A stretch of 64,000 bases of DNA, taken from NCBI RefSeq assembly GCF_040364665.1, contig NZ_BAABWX010000001.1:248001-312000 (forward strand). Reading direction: 5' to 3'. The stretch is from Cognatishimia sp. WU-CL00825. GTDB taxonomy: Bacteria > Pseudomonadota > Alphaproteobacteria > Rhodobacterales > Rhodobacteraceae. Each line of letters begins with the position of its first letter. Position 1 is the first letter of the stretch. Positions 35,479 to 46,354 of the stretch are shown in pieces. The notes under the pieces were generated by a model, which did not search any database, was not told where the DNA came from, and was given only the letters and a program-made list of their open reading frames with translations. The translations under genes were made by a program, and so were the position numbers.

Positions 35479-36459
35479 ATGGTTTGGACTGACACGATGG
35501 GGTCCCTTGGCAATGTTCAGGGGCCGGCCGTTCGGGAAGCCGAACGAAAAGAAAAAGACAAGCAACGCAAGGCGATGGAGCGGTCCAACGCCAAAGACAT
35601 TGCTGAGCTGGACAGCTATATCCATCACATCACAAGCTTGCACCATGAGACCATTGCCGGCATCGATTGGCCAGCTGTCGCCCGCCGTCCGGCCCCGGAA
35701 GCGCCGGAAGTCGATTTATCGAGATCAGAGCGGATTCGCACACAACTTGCTCATCACGAACCGGGATTTGTGCAATGGCTGCTGGGACGAGGCCGCCAGA
35801 CCCGCGATGCTTTGGACAGAGCGCTGCATGTGGCCCGCCAGTTGGGGCACCGCGAGATTCTGGCTACGCTGACGCCTTATCAGCAAAGTTTTGAACAATG
35901 GGAGTTGGAGCAGGCCGCAGTCTATGGCGTGCACAACAAGGATGATGCGGCGATCTTGTCAGTGATCAGAGGCCATCAAACATTAACACGGCAGCATAAG
36001 CTGGCGCGGGGGTTGGGGATCTCGGTGTTTGAGGGGCAAATTCAGGCGGTTTTGAGTGTGCATGATCAAAGCATTGTTCCAGATTTCCAGTTTAAGTTTA
36101 CCCCAAGCGGAAAGCTGACAGAGGTTAAGATGCCGCGGGAACGCCATATGGCGATTTATCGCGCCTATGTTGGCAGCGCGGCGCTGAAGGTGGCATCGGA
36201 TTTATTTCGCACAATTCCGGTGAAGGAACTTGTGGTGACTTGTATTGCCCCCTTTATGGACGCTGGTACCGATGTAGAAGACGAACTGCCGGTGTTGTCG
36301 GTTGAGTTTGATCGGGATCGTATGATGATGTTGGATATGGCACGGACCGATCCTGTGGCCGGTTTGAAACTGTTCAAGGTGGCGGAAGCATTCCACCCGG
36401 TTCAGGGATTTGCACGCATTGTGCCGATTGTTGATATCCCTGTGCGTATGGCGATTTAG
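35479..36459 (+). CDS. Uncharacterised protein, DUF4236-associated-like C-terminus
   Basis: 326 aa from ATG at 35479 (MVWTDTMGSLGNVQGP). The N-terminal third is charged and coiled-coil-like (REAERKEKDKQRKAMERSNA). The C-terminal ~130 residues (VPDFQFKFTPSGKLTEVKMP, YRAYVGSAALKVASDLFRTI, LPVLSVEFDRDRMMMLDM) recall the conserved C-terminal region of DUF4236-type proteins. No signal peptide, membrane segment or known catalytic motif. An ATG at 35463 is out of frame. Function unknown; it neighbours the AbiTii gene and the right 17-bp repeat. Confidence 0.75.
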   Translation: MVWTDTMGSLGNVQGPAVREAERKEKDKQRKAMERSNAKDIAELDSYIHHITSLHHETIAGIDWPAVARRPAPEAPEVDLSRSERIRTQLAHHEPGFVQWLLGRGRQTRDALDRALHVARQLGHREILATLTPYQQSFEQWELEQAAVYGVHNKDDAAILSVIRGHQTLTRQHKLARGLGISVFEGQIQAVLSVHDQSIVPDFQFKFTPSGKLTEVKMPRERHMAIYRAYVGSAALKVASDLFRTIPVKELVVTCIAPFMDAGTDVEDELPVLSVEFDRDRMMMLDMARTDPVAGLKLFKVAEAFHPVQGFARIVPIVDIPVRMAI

Positions 36460-36576
36460 CCGGATTTCAAAAAACCAAACAGACGCGGCGCTTTCTCGCA
36501 ATCCGGCGATTTGCAGGTGCGCTTTGGGCGTGGGTGGGGTAAATGGCGCGCAGAAACCTGTTTTGGAGCGCTTCGC

Positions 36577-37998
36577 ATGTCTGAAAAATCTTTGGATCCG
36601 CAAGATTGGGATACGTTTCGTGCAGAGGCGCAAGCGCTGTTAGATCACTGTATTGATCAAATGCAACAAGCGGGCGAGCGGCCCTGGCGCCCTATGCCCG
36701 AAGATTTGCAGGCGCAATACAGCATTGGCCAAGGTGGTGATGTGATGGCGCGGCTGCGCAGGGACGTCCTGCCGTATCATGCGGGCAACACGCATCCAAA
36801 GTATTGGGGCTGGGTGCAAGGGTCAGGTCTGGCGACGGATGTGACGGCTGGGATGGTGACCGCAGTGATGAATTCAAACTGTGGTGGGCGCAATCATGGT
36901 GCCAATTACATGGAACGCGCGGTCATTGATTGGACCCGCCAAAAGATGGGCATGCCCGATACCGCGTCGGGGGTCTTGGTGACAGGCACATCGCAGGCCA
37001 CAGTTCTGGGTTTTGCGGCGGCGCGTTTGCGCGCCCTGGGGGCTGAGGTGCGCAAGACCGGGCATGGCGAGGTGCAATTGACCTGCTATGCGGGGCAGGG
37101 CGTGCACAATGCGACGCGCAAGGCCATGGAGCTGTTGGGCATTGGGTCAGATAACATTCGCCGGGTGCCTTTGGTGGACGGTCAGATGGATGTGGCGGCA
37201 CTGCGGGCTTTGGTTGCGGAGGATCGTGCGGCTGGTGCAAGGCCCTTTTTGGTGGTGGGCACGGCGGGCTCTGTGGATTTTGGCCTGTTTGACGATTTTA
37301 ATGCGCTGGCTGACTTCACCGAAGAAGAGGGGCTTTGGCTGCATGTGGACGGGGCGTTTGGTGCCTGGACCCGGTTGGCAGAACCACCGTATCGCGGCCT
37401 GAGCGATGGGATTGGGCGCGCGGATTCCATCGCGTTGGATTTTCACAAGTGGATGTATGTGGGCTATGATTGCGGGCTGGTGTTGATCCGCGACGAGGCA
37501 GAACAGCGGGCGGCGTTTGCGGCGCGGCCTGTGTATTTGCGGGGCAAGTCGCGGGGCGTGGCGAGCGGCGATCCGTGGTTTTGCGATTACGGCGTGGATT
37601 TGTCGCGTGGCAATCGGGCGTTGAAGGTCTGGTTGGCGCTGGAGACCTATGGTGAAGCGGCGTTTTCTGCGGCGATCACCCACAACTGTGAATTGGCCAA
37701 GGTTATGGCGGCGGAAGTGCTGGGCGCGGATCATATGGCTTTGGCCATGCCGCCCGTGTCAAATGTGTGCGTGTTCACCGCGCGGGCTGATCTGAACGCA
37801 GCGGCGCAATCAGAGCTGAACACGCGCATTGCGCTGGATTTGCAGGAAAGCGGCGATGCAGTGTTTTCCACAACCATGGTGGGCGAGGTGGAAATGCTGC
37901 GGGCGGCCATTGTGAACCACCGGTCGACCAAGGCAGATATTGTCAGTGCAGTGGCGGCAGTGGCCGCACGGGCATCGGTTTTGAGCGCCGCTGAATAG
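36577..37998 (+). CDS. PLP-dependent amino acid decarboxylase (group II)
   Basis: 473 aa from ATG at 36577. Fold type I features: a substrate/PLP loop GTSQATVLGFAAAR, the aspartate motif LWLHVDGAFG (254-262), and PLP-binding K291 in SIALDFHKWMYVGYDCG. This matches aromatic-L-amino-acid/glutamate decarboxylases. Substrate is open; tyrosine, DOPA, tryptophan or aspartate are all handled by relatives. The reading frame is open 66 bases further upstream but without a ribosome site. It stands alone on the plus strand. Confidence 0.88.
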   Translation: MSEKSLDPQDWDTFRAEAQALLDHCIDQMQQAGERPWRPMPEDLQAQYSIGQGGDVMARLRRDVLPYHAGNTHPKYWGWVQGSGLATDVTAGMVTAVMNSNCGGRNHGANYMERAVIDWTRQKMGMPDTASGVLVTGTSQATVLGFAAARLRALGAEVRKTGHGEVQLTCYAGQGVHNATRKAMELLGIGSDNIRRVPLVDGQMDVAALRALVAEDRAAGARPFLVVGTAGSVDFGLFDDFNALADFTEEEGLWLHVDGAFGAWTRLAEPPYRGLSDGIGRADSIALDFHKWMYVGYDCGLVLIRDEAEQRAAFAARPVYLRGKSRGVASGDPWFCDYGVDLSRGNRALKVWLALETYGEAAFSAAITHNCELAKVMAAEVLGADHMALAMPPVSNVCVFTARADLNAAAQSELNTRIALDLQESGDAVFSTTMVGEVEMLRAAIVNHRSTKADIVSAVAAVAARASVLSAAE

Positions 37999-38092
37999 CG
38001 CCGAAGATTGGCATTTCATTGAGGTGAATCAAAGCTGTGATGGCCTTGGGCTGTTAGGATGTGGGCGTTCAATCAGACCGAAGGAAACGCCT

Positions 38093-39043
38093 ATGACATC
38101 CAAAGATACTCAGCCCGTTCAACCGGCCAAAAATGCACCTGACGCTGCCAAGAATTCGGTTGCCGTTAAGCCAATAGAAAACGGTGAAGCAGACGGCATG
38201 CGTCAGGCTTTTGAGGCCGGGCAGTACCCCTATGCAGAGCGATTGTCGCGCAAGGATTACGAAAAGCAAAAGGCCAAGTTGCAGGCGGAACTTTTGAAGG
38301 TGCAGCATTGGGCGCAAGAGACAGGGCAGAAGTTTGTCATGCTGTTTGAAGGGCGTGATGCGGCGGGTAAGGGCGGCACCATCAAGCGGTTCACCGAGCA
38401 TTTGAACCCAAGGTCAGCGCGGGTTGTGGCCTTGAACAAGCCGACAGACGAAGAACGCGGGCAGTGGTATTTTCAACGCTACGTGGATCATTTGCCCACC
38501 TCTGGTGAAATGGTGCTGTATGACCGCAGCTGGTACAATCGCGCCGGCGTAGAGCGGGTGATGGGGTTTTGTGAGCCATCAGAGTATCTGGAGTTCATGC
38601 GCCAGACGCCGGATTTAGAACGGATGTTGGTGCGTTCGGGTATTCGGCTGTATAAATACTGGTTTTCAGTCACCCAAGATGAACAAAAAGCGCGGTTTGC
38701 CAGCCGGGCAACGGACCCTTTGAAACAGTGGAAACTTAGTCCGATTGATAAGGCGTCTTTGGACAAATGGGATGATTATACCGAGGCCAAAGAGGCGATG
38801 TTTTTCTATACGGATACGGCAGATGCGCCCTGGACGGTGATCAAATCCAACGACAAGAAACGCGCGCGGCTTAATTGTATGCGTCATTTCCTGAGTTCTT
38901 TGGATTATCCGGGCAAAGATGCGTCTATCGCAGAAGCGCCCGATCCGTTGATCGTGTCAGCGGCCAATCATGTTGTGCATCAATCAGATCATATTCTGGG
39001 CACTGCTTTGCATCCAGACGCGCGCCGGGCGAATGGCGGGTGA
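38093..39043 (+). CDS. ppk2: Polyphosphate kinase 2
   Basis: 316 aa from ATG at 38093 (GAAGGAAAC upstream). Walker A at 87-98 (GRDAAGKGGTIK), lid KPTDEERGQWYFQRY, and DRSWYNRAGVERVMGFC with the Walker B aspartate: the full PPK2 class I signature. It phosphorylates nucleoside diphosphates using polyphosphate (or the reverse). The first ~45 residues are an Ala/Pro/Lys-rich, probably disordered extension. It stands alone. Confidence 0.95.
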   Translation: MTSKDTQPVQPAKNAPDAAKNSVAVKPIENGEADGMRQAFEAGQYPYAERLSRKDYEKQKAKLQAELLKVQHWAQETGQKFVMLFEGRDAAGKGGTIKRFTEHLNPRSARVVALNKPTDEERGQWYFQRYVDHLPTSGEMVLYDRSWYNRAGVERVMGFCEPSEYLEFMRQTPDLERMLVRSGIRLYKYWFSVTQDEQKARFASRATDPLKQWKLSPIDKASLDKWDDYTEAKEAMFFYTDTADAPWTVIKSNDKKRARLNCMRHFLSSLDYPGKDASIAEAPDPLIVSAANHVVHQSDHILGTALHPDARRANGG

Positions 39044-39050
39044 TGGGCAG

Positions 39051-39704
39051 CTAGAGCAGGGATTTTAGCTTTGTCATCAACGGAGTTAAACGTTGAAAAA
39101 CCGTGGCAAGCGCCGCGGTTGGCGCGCCTAGCTCTGCGGTGTCAAAATCCTGCCATGCTGACAGGCTTTTGCGCCGCAAAAGGGCCGCTTGGGGGTGATC
39201 TTTGGCATAGGGGGCGGGTACGCGTTTGAGTTCGGGCTCTGCGATGCGAAATCCCTGAGACGCCAGATCATCCATCAGCGTGTCAAAACCCTGTCCGGCG
39301 GGGCCATCCACGGCGGCGCGCCAATCCAGCAGGGTTTGTTTTTCAAACCCCATCAGGCCGCCACCAATAGAGATGTAATCCAGCCCAATTCCAAAGAACC
39401 ATCCCAAAGGCTGACGCCCGCCGGTGTCTGTTGTCCAGAGCATATGCAGATGCAGGTGATAGGGTGTTTTGTCCTTGGAAAACCGCACGTCACGGTGCGG
39501 GCGAAACAGCTTGGTTTTCACAGGGTCGCCAGTGATTTTCCCAAGGTCGTAAGCGGCTTGGTCGAGCAGCAATTCAGCTGGGCGCTTGAGGTTGCTGTCG
39601 TAGCGGTCTTTGTGGTCGAGAAACCAATCCCGATTGTTGTTTTTTTCCAGCGCTTTAAGGAAGGCACGCGTCTCGGGGATCAATTGGGAAAAGGCATCTG
39701 ACAT
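39051..39704 (-). CDS. DUF2461 family protein
   Basis: 217 aa. Starts with RAFLKALEKNNNRDWFLDHKDRYD, then KTKLFRPHRDVRFSKDKTPY, both hallmarks of DUF2461 (TIGR02453). No reaction is established for the family. Its stop is 7 bases from the ppk2 stop in a convergent arrangement with no clear terminator between. Confidence 0.88.
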   Translation of the reverse strand: MSDAFSQLIPETRAFLKALEKNNNRDWFLDHKDRYDSNLKRPAELLLDQAAYDLGKITGDPVKTKLFRPHRDVRFSKDKTPYHLHLHMLWTTDTGGRQPLGWFFGIGLDYISIGGGLMGFEKQTLLDWRAAVDGPAGQGFDTLMDDLASQGFRIAEPELKRVPAPYAKDHPQAALLRRKSLSAWQDFDTAELGAPTAALATVFQRLTPLMTKLKSLL

Positions 39705-39837
39705 ATTGGCGCTCCGGTGGTTTTGCCCAGAGTGCCTTGTTGTGGTTCAGAGGTCTAGGGTTGGGCGTTTTCAAGTTGCCTGAAATCTAGGCATTTGTGG
39801 CTTGCCAAGGGGAGGTAAGCTTCCTAATCCTTACCGT

Positions 39838-41199
39838 ATGATAAAAACTCAGATGACATATGGCGGGCATATGCGCGCGTTGCTGACGCTTGGGCTGCCG
39901 CTGATTGGTGGTCATGTGGCGCAATTTGCAATTGGCCTGACCGATACCATCATGCTGGGGTGGTATTCGATTGATGCATTGGCCGCCGTTGTGCTGGGCA
40001 GTACCTTGTTTTTTGTGACTTTTATTCTGGGGTCGGGCTTTGGCATTGCAGTGATGCCGATGGTCGCGGAAGCGGATGCACAAGGCGACGAACGCGCGAT
40101 CCGGCGCATTGCGCGTATGGGCCTGTGGTTGTCTGCGCTCTATGCCATCGCTTTGTTGCCGTTGTTTTGGTTTTCAGGGCCGGTGCTCGTGGCGATTGGT
40201 CAGGACCCAGAGCTGGCCGCTGAGGCGCAGATTTATCTGCGAGTTATGGGAATAGGCCTGTTGCCAGCATTGCTGGTCATGGTGCTGAAAAGCTATTTGG
40301 CCGCGCTGGAGCACACGCGCATTGTGTTTTGGATCACCGTGGCGGCGGCACTGGTCAATGGGGTGGTGAATTACGCCTTAATTTTTGGCAATTGGGGTGC
40401 GCCCGAAATGGGTATTTTGGGGGCTGCGATTGCCTCTTTGGTGGTGCAGGTTGTGTCGATCATCGGCGTGGTGATTTATGCCCGCCGTGCCTTGCCAGAG
40501 CACGCGTTGTTTGCCCGTATCTGGCGGCCTGATGGCGAGATTTTAAAGGCGGTTTTCCGCGTCGGCATGCCGATTGGCATGACCAATTTGGCCGAGGTGG
40601 GTCTATTTGCCGCCAGCACAACCATGATGGGCTGGCTGGGAAAAATTCCGCTTGCGGCGCATGGGATTGCGCTGAACTTGGCCGGGCTGGCCTTTATGCT
40701 GCATTTGGGTCTGAGCAACGCCGCCACGGTGCGGGCTGGCAATGCGTTGGGACGTAAGGATCCAGATCATTTGGCGCGCGGAGCAATCACGGCAATTGGT
40801 GTAAGTCTGGCCATGGCGGTCTGTGCTGTTTTGGTTTTTGTTAGCATCCCAGAAGCCCTGGTTGGGGCTTTTGTTGACGGTGCCGATCCGGATTTTGAAG
40901 CCATTGTTTCGACAGGGGTTGCCCTTTTGATGGTGGCGGCGCTGTTTCAGTTTGTCGATGGGGCACAGGCGCTGGCGCTTGGGCTGTTGCGTGGTGTGAT
41001 GGACACGCGCAAACCAATGATCATAGCGGTCTTTAGCTATTGGGCTGTGGGCATGTCGTGCAGCTATGTGTTGGGCTTTGTATTGGGCTGGGGCGGTGTT
41101 GGTGTCTGGCTTGGCTTGGTGGTTGGCTTATGCGTTGCTGCGGTTTTACTCATGAACCGATTTTGGCGCGGCAAACTTATTGAGCTGCGCGCCGGGTGA
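39838..41199 (+). CDS. MATE-family efflux transporter (NorM-like)
   Basis: 453 aa from ATG at 39838, 12 hydrophobic segments. N-terminal MRALLTLGLPLIGGHVAQFAIGLTDTIMLGWYS is the NorM signature region, with repeat halves; a conserved acidic/polar site for cation binding is likely in helices 7-8 (NLAEVGLFAASTTMMGWLG). Exports drugs or metabolic cations by Na+ or H+ antiport. Distinct from the MATE at 11169. It faces the minus-strand DUF2461 gene across ~130 bases. Confidence 0.9.
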   Translation: MIKTQMTYGGHMRALLTLGLPLIGGHVAQFAIGLTDTIMLGWYSIDALAAVVLGSTLFFVTFILGSGFGIAVMPMVAEADAQGDERAIRRIARMGLWLSALYAIALLPLFWFSGPVLVAIGQDPELAAEAQIYLRVMGIGLLPALLVMVLKSYLAALEHTRIVFWITVAAALVNGVVNYALIFGNWGAPEMGILGAAIASLVVQVVSIIGVVIYARRALPEHALFARIWRPDGEILKAVFRVGMPIGMTNLAEVGLFAASTTMMGWLGKIPLAAHGIALNLAGLAFMLHLGLSNAATVRAGNALGRKDPDHLARGAITAIGVSLAMAVCAVLVFVSIPEALVGAFVDGADPDFEAIVSTGVALLMVAALFQFVDGAQALALGLLRGVMDTRKPMIIAVFSYWAVGMSCSYVLGFVLGWGGVGVWLGLVVGLCVAAVLLMNRFWRGKLIELRAG

Positions 41200-41227
41200 G
41201 CAAGCCAACTCGGGCCGCTGCCTAGGG

Positions 41228-41641
41228 CTACTTTGTGTCGTTTTCACCCATCAATCGTTCAGCGCGTTTGCGCACCAAGACGCTGCGCAGATCATGCATG
41301 GCCATCAGCAATGCGTCGGTGACGCTTTCAAGTTGATGATCATTGGCCTGTGTTTGCGCCCAATGGGCCGTCAGGTTCATGTGATCGACCGCGCGGGCGA
41401 TATCGTCAAACCGTCGCCAATCCAGGGTTTCTGTACGATCCGCAATCCAGGTTTTGATCGCGGCACGGTCCTCTGGTGTGAGCGTGCGGTCGCCTTGGGG
41501 GCGGATTTCGCCGGTGCGCATGATGACAACAGCGATCTGGTCCATTTCCAGACGGCGGTGACGATTAGAGCTGTCGACCTTAAAGACCGACGCTCCGGTG
41601 TCACGGACGCGAAAGAAATACTCGGGCAGATCGCTGTTCAT
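41228..41641 (-). CDS. Hypothetical protein conserved among roseobacters
   Basis: 137 aa, soluble, with mixed charge and no signal peptide. Strand-rich N-terminus (EYFFRVRDTGASVFKVD) then helices (TLTPEDRAAIKTWIADRTETL, ALLMAMHDLRSVLVRKRAERL). I do not recognise a family motif. It is 32 bases downstream of the aminotransferase gene in the same direction and probably co-transcribed with it. Confidence 0.7.
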   Translation of the reverse strand: MNSDLPEYFFRVRDTGASVFKVDSSNRHRRLEMDQIAVVIMRTGEIRPQGDRTLTPEDRAAIKTWIADRTETLDWRRFDDIARAVDHMNLTAHWAQTQANDHQLESVTDALLMAMHDLRSVLVRKRAERLMGENDTK

Positions 41642-41673
41642 AGGTGCCTCTTGGTTGCCGTTCTGGGCGCTTG

Positions 41674-42894
<1,221 letters not shown>

Positions 42895-42959
42895 TCATGA
42901 CTTGCATGTCTTAGGGTGCGCGTGACTTTGGATCAAGCGGCAAGACCGCGGAGGCGTTT

Positions 42960-43364
42960 ATGAGTGAAGAGCTGTCAGGCACAGAGACCACGGAGACAGA
43001 TTGGTATGCGCAGGATGTCGCGACTTTTGGGGATCGCTTACAAGCTGCCCGCGAGCATGTGAGCATGTCGCAAGCCCTGTTGGCCAAACGCATCGGCGTA
43101 AAGAAAATCACTTATTGCGCCTGGGAGCAGGATCAAAGCGAACCGCGCGCCAATAAATTGCAAATGCTGTCGGGCCTTTTGGGCGTGTCGATGCGTTGGC
43201 TTTTGACCGGTGAGGGCCAAGACTTGGGCGCGCCTGATGTCAAACCAGAAGCGCAATCCAAACTTGAAATTTTGGCAGAAATTCGCGATGTGCGCATGCA
43301 GCTTAAGGTGGCGTCAGACCAATTGGCGCGGCTTGAAAAAGTATTGCGCCTAGAGGACAGTTGA
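42960..43364 (+). CDS. XRE-family regulator
   Basis: 134 aa. The HTH sits in residues ~20-75: FGDRLQAAREHVSMSQALLAKRIGVKKITYCAWEQDQSEPRANKLQMLSGLLGV. The C-terminal helix (LEILAEIRDVRMQLKVASDQLARLEKVLRL) looks like a dimerisation coiled coil. It is placed just upstream of sdhE with only 2 bases between stop and the start of that gene, so they are one unit. Confidence 0.88.
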   Translation: MSEELSGTETTETDWYAQDVATFGDRLQAAREHVSMSQALLAKRIGVKKITYCAWEQDQSEPRANKLQMLSGLLGVSMRWLLTGEGQDLGAPDVKPEAQSKLEILAEIRDVRMQLKVASDQLARLEKVLRLEDS

Positions 43365-43366
43365 AC

Positions 43367-43630
43367 ATGCAAGAAACCTATGAAAATCGGCTGAAGCGGA
43401 TGCAAATGCGCTCGATGCGCCGGGGCATCAAAGAAATGGACATTATCCTGAACCGCTATGCGCAGGAAAAGCTGGCCGCGATGAGCACATCAGAGCTGGA
43501 TCACTATGATGCATTATTGAACGAAAACGATCAGGATCTTTACCAATGGGTCAGTGGTCAGGCGGCAGCACCAGCGCTGTTTGGCGCGCTGATTGCGGAT
43601 ATCGCCTCGACTGCACTTGCGGCAAAGTAG
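43367..43630 (+). CDS. sdhE: Succinate dehydrogenase assembly factor SdhE
   Basis: 87 aa from ATG at 43367. The SdhE/SDHAF2 motif RGIKEMDIIL (RGxxE) near residue 20 is present, followed by the helical bundle (RYAQEKLAAMSTSELDHYDALL, DQDLYQWVSG). It helps attach FAD covalently to SdhA and related flavoproteins. It follows the XRE gene; no sdh genes are in the window. Confidence 0.88.
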   Translation: MQETYENRLKRMQMRSMRRGIKEMDIILNRYAQEKLAAMSTSELDHYDALLNENDQDLYQWVSGQAAAPALFGALIADIASTALAAK

Positions 43631-43715
43631 GTGGTATTTTACCTAATTGGCCTGACTTAACGGATTTTTGGCGATTTTAGCGCAGTTTTTGTCTGAGTTT
43701 TAGACGGAGACTGTA

Positions 43716-44213
43716 ATGAGCATACATACATCCTTGGACATGACCGCCGATCGTGGCTTTATGTCTGGCTATCTTGATACGCTGGCTTTGGTTGAGCGGT
43801 TACATCGGCTGTTGTTGGACGTCATCAAGGATGAGTTCGAGCGGGTTGGCGTTTTAGAAATCAACGCGGTGCAGGCGCTGCTGTTATTTAATATTGGCGA
43901 CAACGAGGTGACGGCCGGCGAATTGAAATCGCGCGGTTATTATCAGGGCAGCAATGTTAGCTATAATCTGAAAAAGCTGGTTGAAACCGGCTATATGCAC
44001 CATGAAAGATGTGAAATTGACCGCCGCTCTGTGCGGGTGCGCCTGACCCCCAAGGGTCGCGGTATTCGCGATGTGATTTCGACGCTGTTTGAAAACCATG
44101 CCGAAGGGTTGATGTCCAAAGGCGTGTTGGGACCGGATGGATTGGAAGATATCACCGCATCGTTGCGGCGTGTCGAACGGTATTGGAGTGACCAGATCCG
44201 CTATATCTATTGA
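43716..44213 (+). CDS. MarR-family regulator
   Basis: 165 aa. Winged helix: LLFNIGDNEVTAGELKSRGYYQGSNVSYNLKKLVETGYMHHERCEIDRRSVRVRLTPKGR, where the recognition helix is SNVSYNLKKLVE. The N-terminal dimer helix contains LALVERLHRLLLDVIKDEFERVG. The size and the YYQGSNVSYNLKKL stretch recall the LdtR type. Its regulon is not visible: downstream is a convergent glyoxalase gene. Confidence 0.85.
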   Translation: MSIHTSLDMTADRGFMSGYLDTLALVERLHRLLLDVIKDEFERVGVLEINAVQALLLFNIGDNEVTAGELKSRGYYQGSNVSYNLKKLVETGYMHHERCEIDRRSVRVRLTPKGRGIRDVISTLFENHAEGLMSKGVLGPDGLEDITASLRRVERYWSDQIRYIY

Positions 44214-44233
44214 CGGATCTGGTCTGCGTTTGC

Positions 44234-44662
44234 TTACCAGTGGCCGGTGTTTTCCATGCTGACCCAAGGTTCGGCCGGGGGCAGGGCATCACCCATTTGC
44301 AAAAGTTCCACCGAGATATTGTCGGGAGAGCGCACAAAGGCCATGTGACCGTCGCGTGGGGGGCGGTTGATTGTGACCCCGTTGGCCTGCAATAACGCGC
44401 AGAGATCATAGATGTTTTCCACCGCGTAGGCCAAATGACCAAAATGACGGCTGTCGCTTGGTAGGCCTTCGTCACCGTCCCAATTGTGGGTTAGTTCGAC
44501 TGGGCAGTCTTCTTGCCCCGGCGCGGCCATGAATATCAGGGAAAACCGCCCCTTTTCAAAGTCGGATCGGCGCGTGACTTTTAGGCCCAAAAGCTCAAAA
44601 AACGCGATGGATTTGTCCAGGTCAGCGACCCGCACCATGGTATGGAGATATTTGATTTGCAT
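44234..44662 (-). CDS. gloA: Lactoylglutathione lyase (glyoxalase I)
   Basis: 142 aa, two beta-alpha-beta-beta-beta repeats. N-terminal IKYLHTMVRVADLDKSIAFFELLGLKV has the first metal histidine, ELTHNWDGDEG supplies the Glu/His region, HFGHLAYAVENIYDLCALL has the second histidine and ISVELLQMG the final glutamate. It converts the hemithioacetal of methylglyoxal and glutathione to S-lactoylglutathione with Ni or Zn. Stands alone. Confidence 0.9.
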   Translation of the reverse strand: MQIKYLHTMVRVADLDKSIAFFELLGLKVTRRSDFEKGRFSLIFMAAPGQEDCPVELTHNWDGDEGLPSDSRHFGHLAYAVENIYDLCALLQANGVTINRPPRDGHMAFVRSPDNISVELLQMGDALPPAEPWVSMENTGHW

Positions 44663-44884
44663 GCTGTGCTCCTTGCTTGGGGGTATCTTAGGCCCTGGAG
44701 GGACATTGTCGAGGCTGGATACCTAGCTTTGTCTTGAAGAAGGGTGGCAGCCGAGAGCAAGTGATCAGATCATCTGGTGGGCCAGAATTAGTACACAGCT
44801 AGATCTAGCGATTTCGGATGTGATCCTGTATCACGTGAGTCACCTTGCAAATCTGTGCCTTGGCACCCAAAAGCGGAGACGGCG

Positions 44885-45718
44885 GTGAAACAATATCACG
44901 AGGCGTTGCAGACAATTCTGGACCATGGGGTCACCACTTCGGATCGCACGGGAACCGGAACAACATCGTATTTTGGCATGCAGATGCGCTATCCATTGGC
45001 CGATGGGTTTCCTTTGGTCACCACCAAAAAACTGCATCTGAAATCGATCATCCACGAATTGCTTTGGTTTCTAAGTGGCGACACGAATATCCGCTATTTG
45101 CAAGAAAACGGGGTGCGAATCTGGGACGAATGGGCTGATGAAAATGGCGATTTAGGCCCGGTTTATGGCCATCAGTGGCGCCGGTTTCCGGCTTTGGAAC
45201 CGGTGGATGCACCCGAAGGTGAAGAGCAACTGTATCGCAAGAAAACCGTCGATCAGATCGAGGATCTGGTGCAGCTGATCAAAACGGCGCCAGACAGCCG
45301 CCGGATGATTGTGTCGGCTTGGAACCCGGCGGATGTGCCAAATATGGCGCTGCCGCCGTGTCACACGTTGTGGCAGGTCAAAGTGCTGGGTGGGAAACTG
45401 CATTTGCAGCTTTATCAACGATCAGCCGACATGTTTTTGGGCGTGCCGTTTAACATTGCCTCTTATGCGTTGTTGCAGGCGATGTTGGCGCATGTGACCG
45501 GATATGAAGCGGGTGATTTTGTGCACACGCTAGGGGATGCGCATATCTATTCAAACCATATGGAACAGGTGCAAACCCAATTGTCGCGCGCGCCAAAATC
45601 CCTGCCGCAGCTGCGTATCAACCGGGATGTGAAATCGATTTTTGACTTTAAGTTCGAGGATTTTGAAATTCTGAATTATGATCCTGATCCGGTGATCAAA
45701 GGCGCGGTGGCTGTGTAA
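44885..45718 (+). CDS. thyA: Thymidylate synthase
   Basis: 277 aa from GTG at 44885, chosen because GGAGACGG is 7 bases upstream and because ThyA proteins begin with this MKQYHEAL; a GTG 30 bases earlier is less likely. Folate/dUMP motifs: [22 protein letters not shown], nucleophile C159 in [13 protein letters not shown], and DVPFNI-like [13 protein letters not shown]. It methylates dUMP to dTMP using methylene-THF. Stop codon TAA is directly followed by the folA ATG, so the pair recycles folate together. A GCTAGATCTAGC palindrome lies ~80 bases upstream. Confidence 0.95.
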   Translation: MKQYHEALQTILDHGVTTSDRTGTGTTSYFGMQMRYPLADGFPLVTTKKLHLKSIIHELLWFLSGDTNIRYLQENGVRIWDEWADENGDLGPVYGHQWRRFPALEPVDAPEGEEQLYRKKTVDQIEDLVQLIKTAPDSRRMIVSAWNPADVPNMALPPCHTLWQVKVLGGKLHLQLYQRSADMFLGVPFNIASYALLQAMLAHVTGYEAGDFVHTLGDAHIYSNHMEQVQTQLSRAPKSLPQLRINRDVKSIFDFKFEDFEILNYDPDPVIKGAVAV

Positions 45719-46201
45719 ATGATCAGTTTAATAGTCGCACGCGCGCGTAATGGGGCGATTGGCAAAGACAATGACATTCCTTGGCACGCGCCAGAAGACC
45801 TGCAGTTTTTCAAGCGGGAAACTCTGGGCGGGGCTATCATCATGGGGCGCAATACCTGGGAAAGTCTGCCGTTTAAGCCGCTGAAAAATAGATTGAATTT
45901 GGTTGTCTCGTCGCAGGGCGGTTGGGGCGATCATTGTTTTGGCTCGATCAACGAGGCGGTGGGTTGCGCCCAGGCCGAAGGCTATCAGCGCATCTATGGC
46001 ATTGGCGGGGCAGGGATCTATGCCGCGATGCTTGAGATGGCGGATCGGCTTTTGGTGACCGAAGTGGATTTGGATATTGCGGATGCAGATACGTTCTTTC
46101 CGGATTTTGGGCCGCAAGATTGGCATTTGAACGCTAAAACGCCGTTGCGGGCGGCCGATCCCGGCTGTGTAATGCATGAATATTTGCGTCGTCGCCCCTA
46201 G
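45719..46201 (+). CDS. folA: Dihydrofolate reductase
   Basis: 160 aa. MISLIVARARNGAIGKDNDIPWHAPEDLQFFK carries the Met20-like loop and acidic residue; GGAIIMGRNTWESLPFKPL and GIGGAGIYAAML are NADPH-binding parts; LVTEVDLDIADADTFFPDF is the C-terminal region. Reduces dihydrofolate made by ThyA. Starts in the base after the thyA stop. Confidence 0.94.
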   Translation: MISLIVARARNGAIGKDNDIPWHAPEDLQFFKRETLGGAIIMGRNTWESLPFKPLKNRLNLVVSSQGGWGDHCFGSINEAVGCAQAEGYQRIYGIGGAGIYAAMLEMADRLLVTEVDLDIADADTFFPDFGPQDWHLNAKTPLRAADPGCVMHEYLRRRP

Positions 46202-46354
46202 GAGAGTGGTGTGGCGCGTGAAAATGTCACGCATTTCGATCAAAGTATTGAAAGGTGGCGGTTAAATTTGACTGATGTGCAAAATCAGGTAGGCTGCCTC
46301 GGTAAAAGACCACCTAATAATGACGAGCAGATTAAAAGAGAAAAGGTGTCATTC

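Noticed and set aside
44798..44809. GCTAGATCTAGC palindrome upstream of thyA.
   Set aside because: Short and not at a clear promoter distance; recorded in the thyA entry only.
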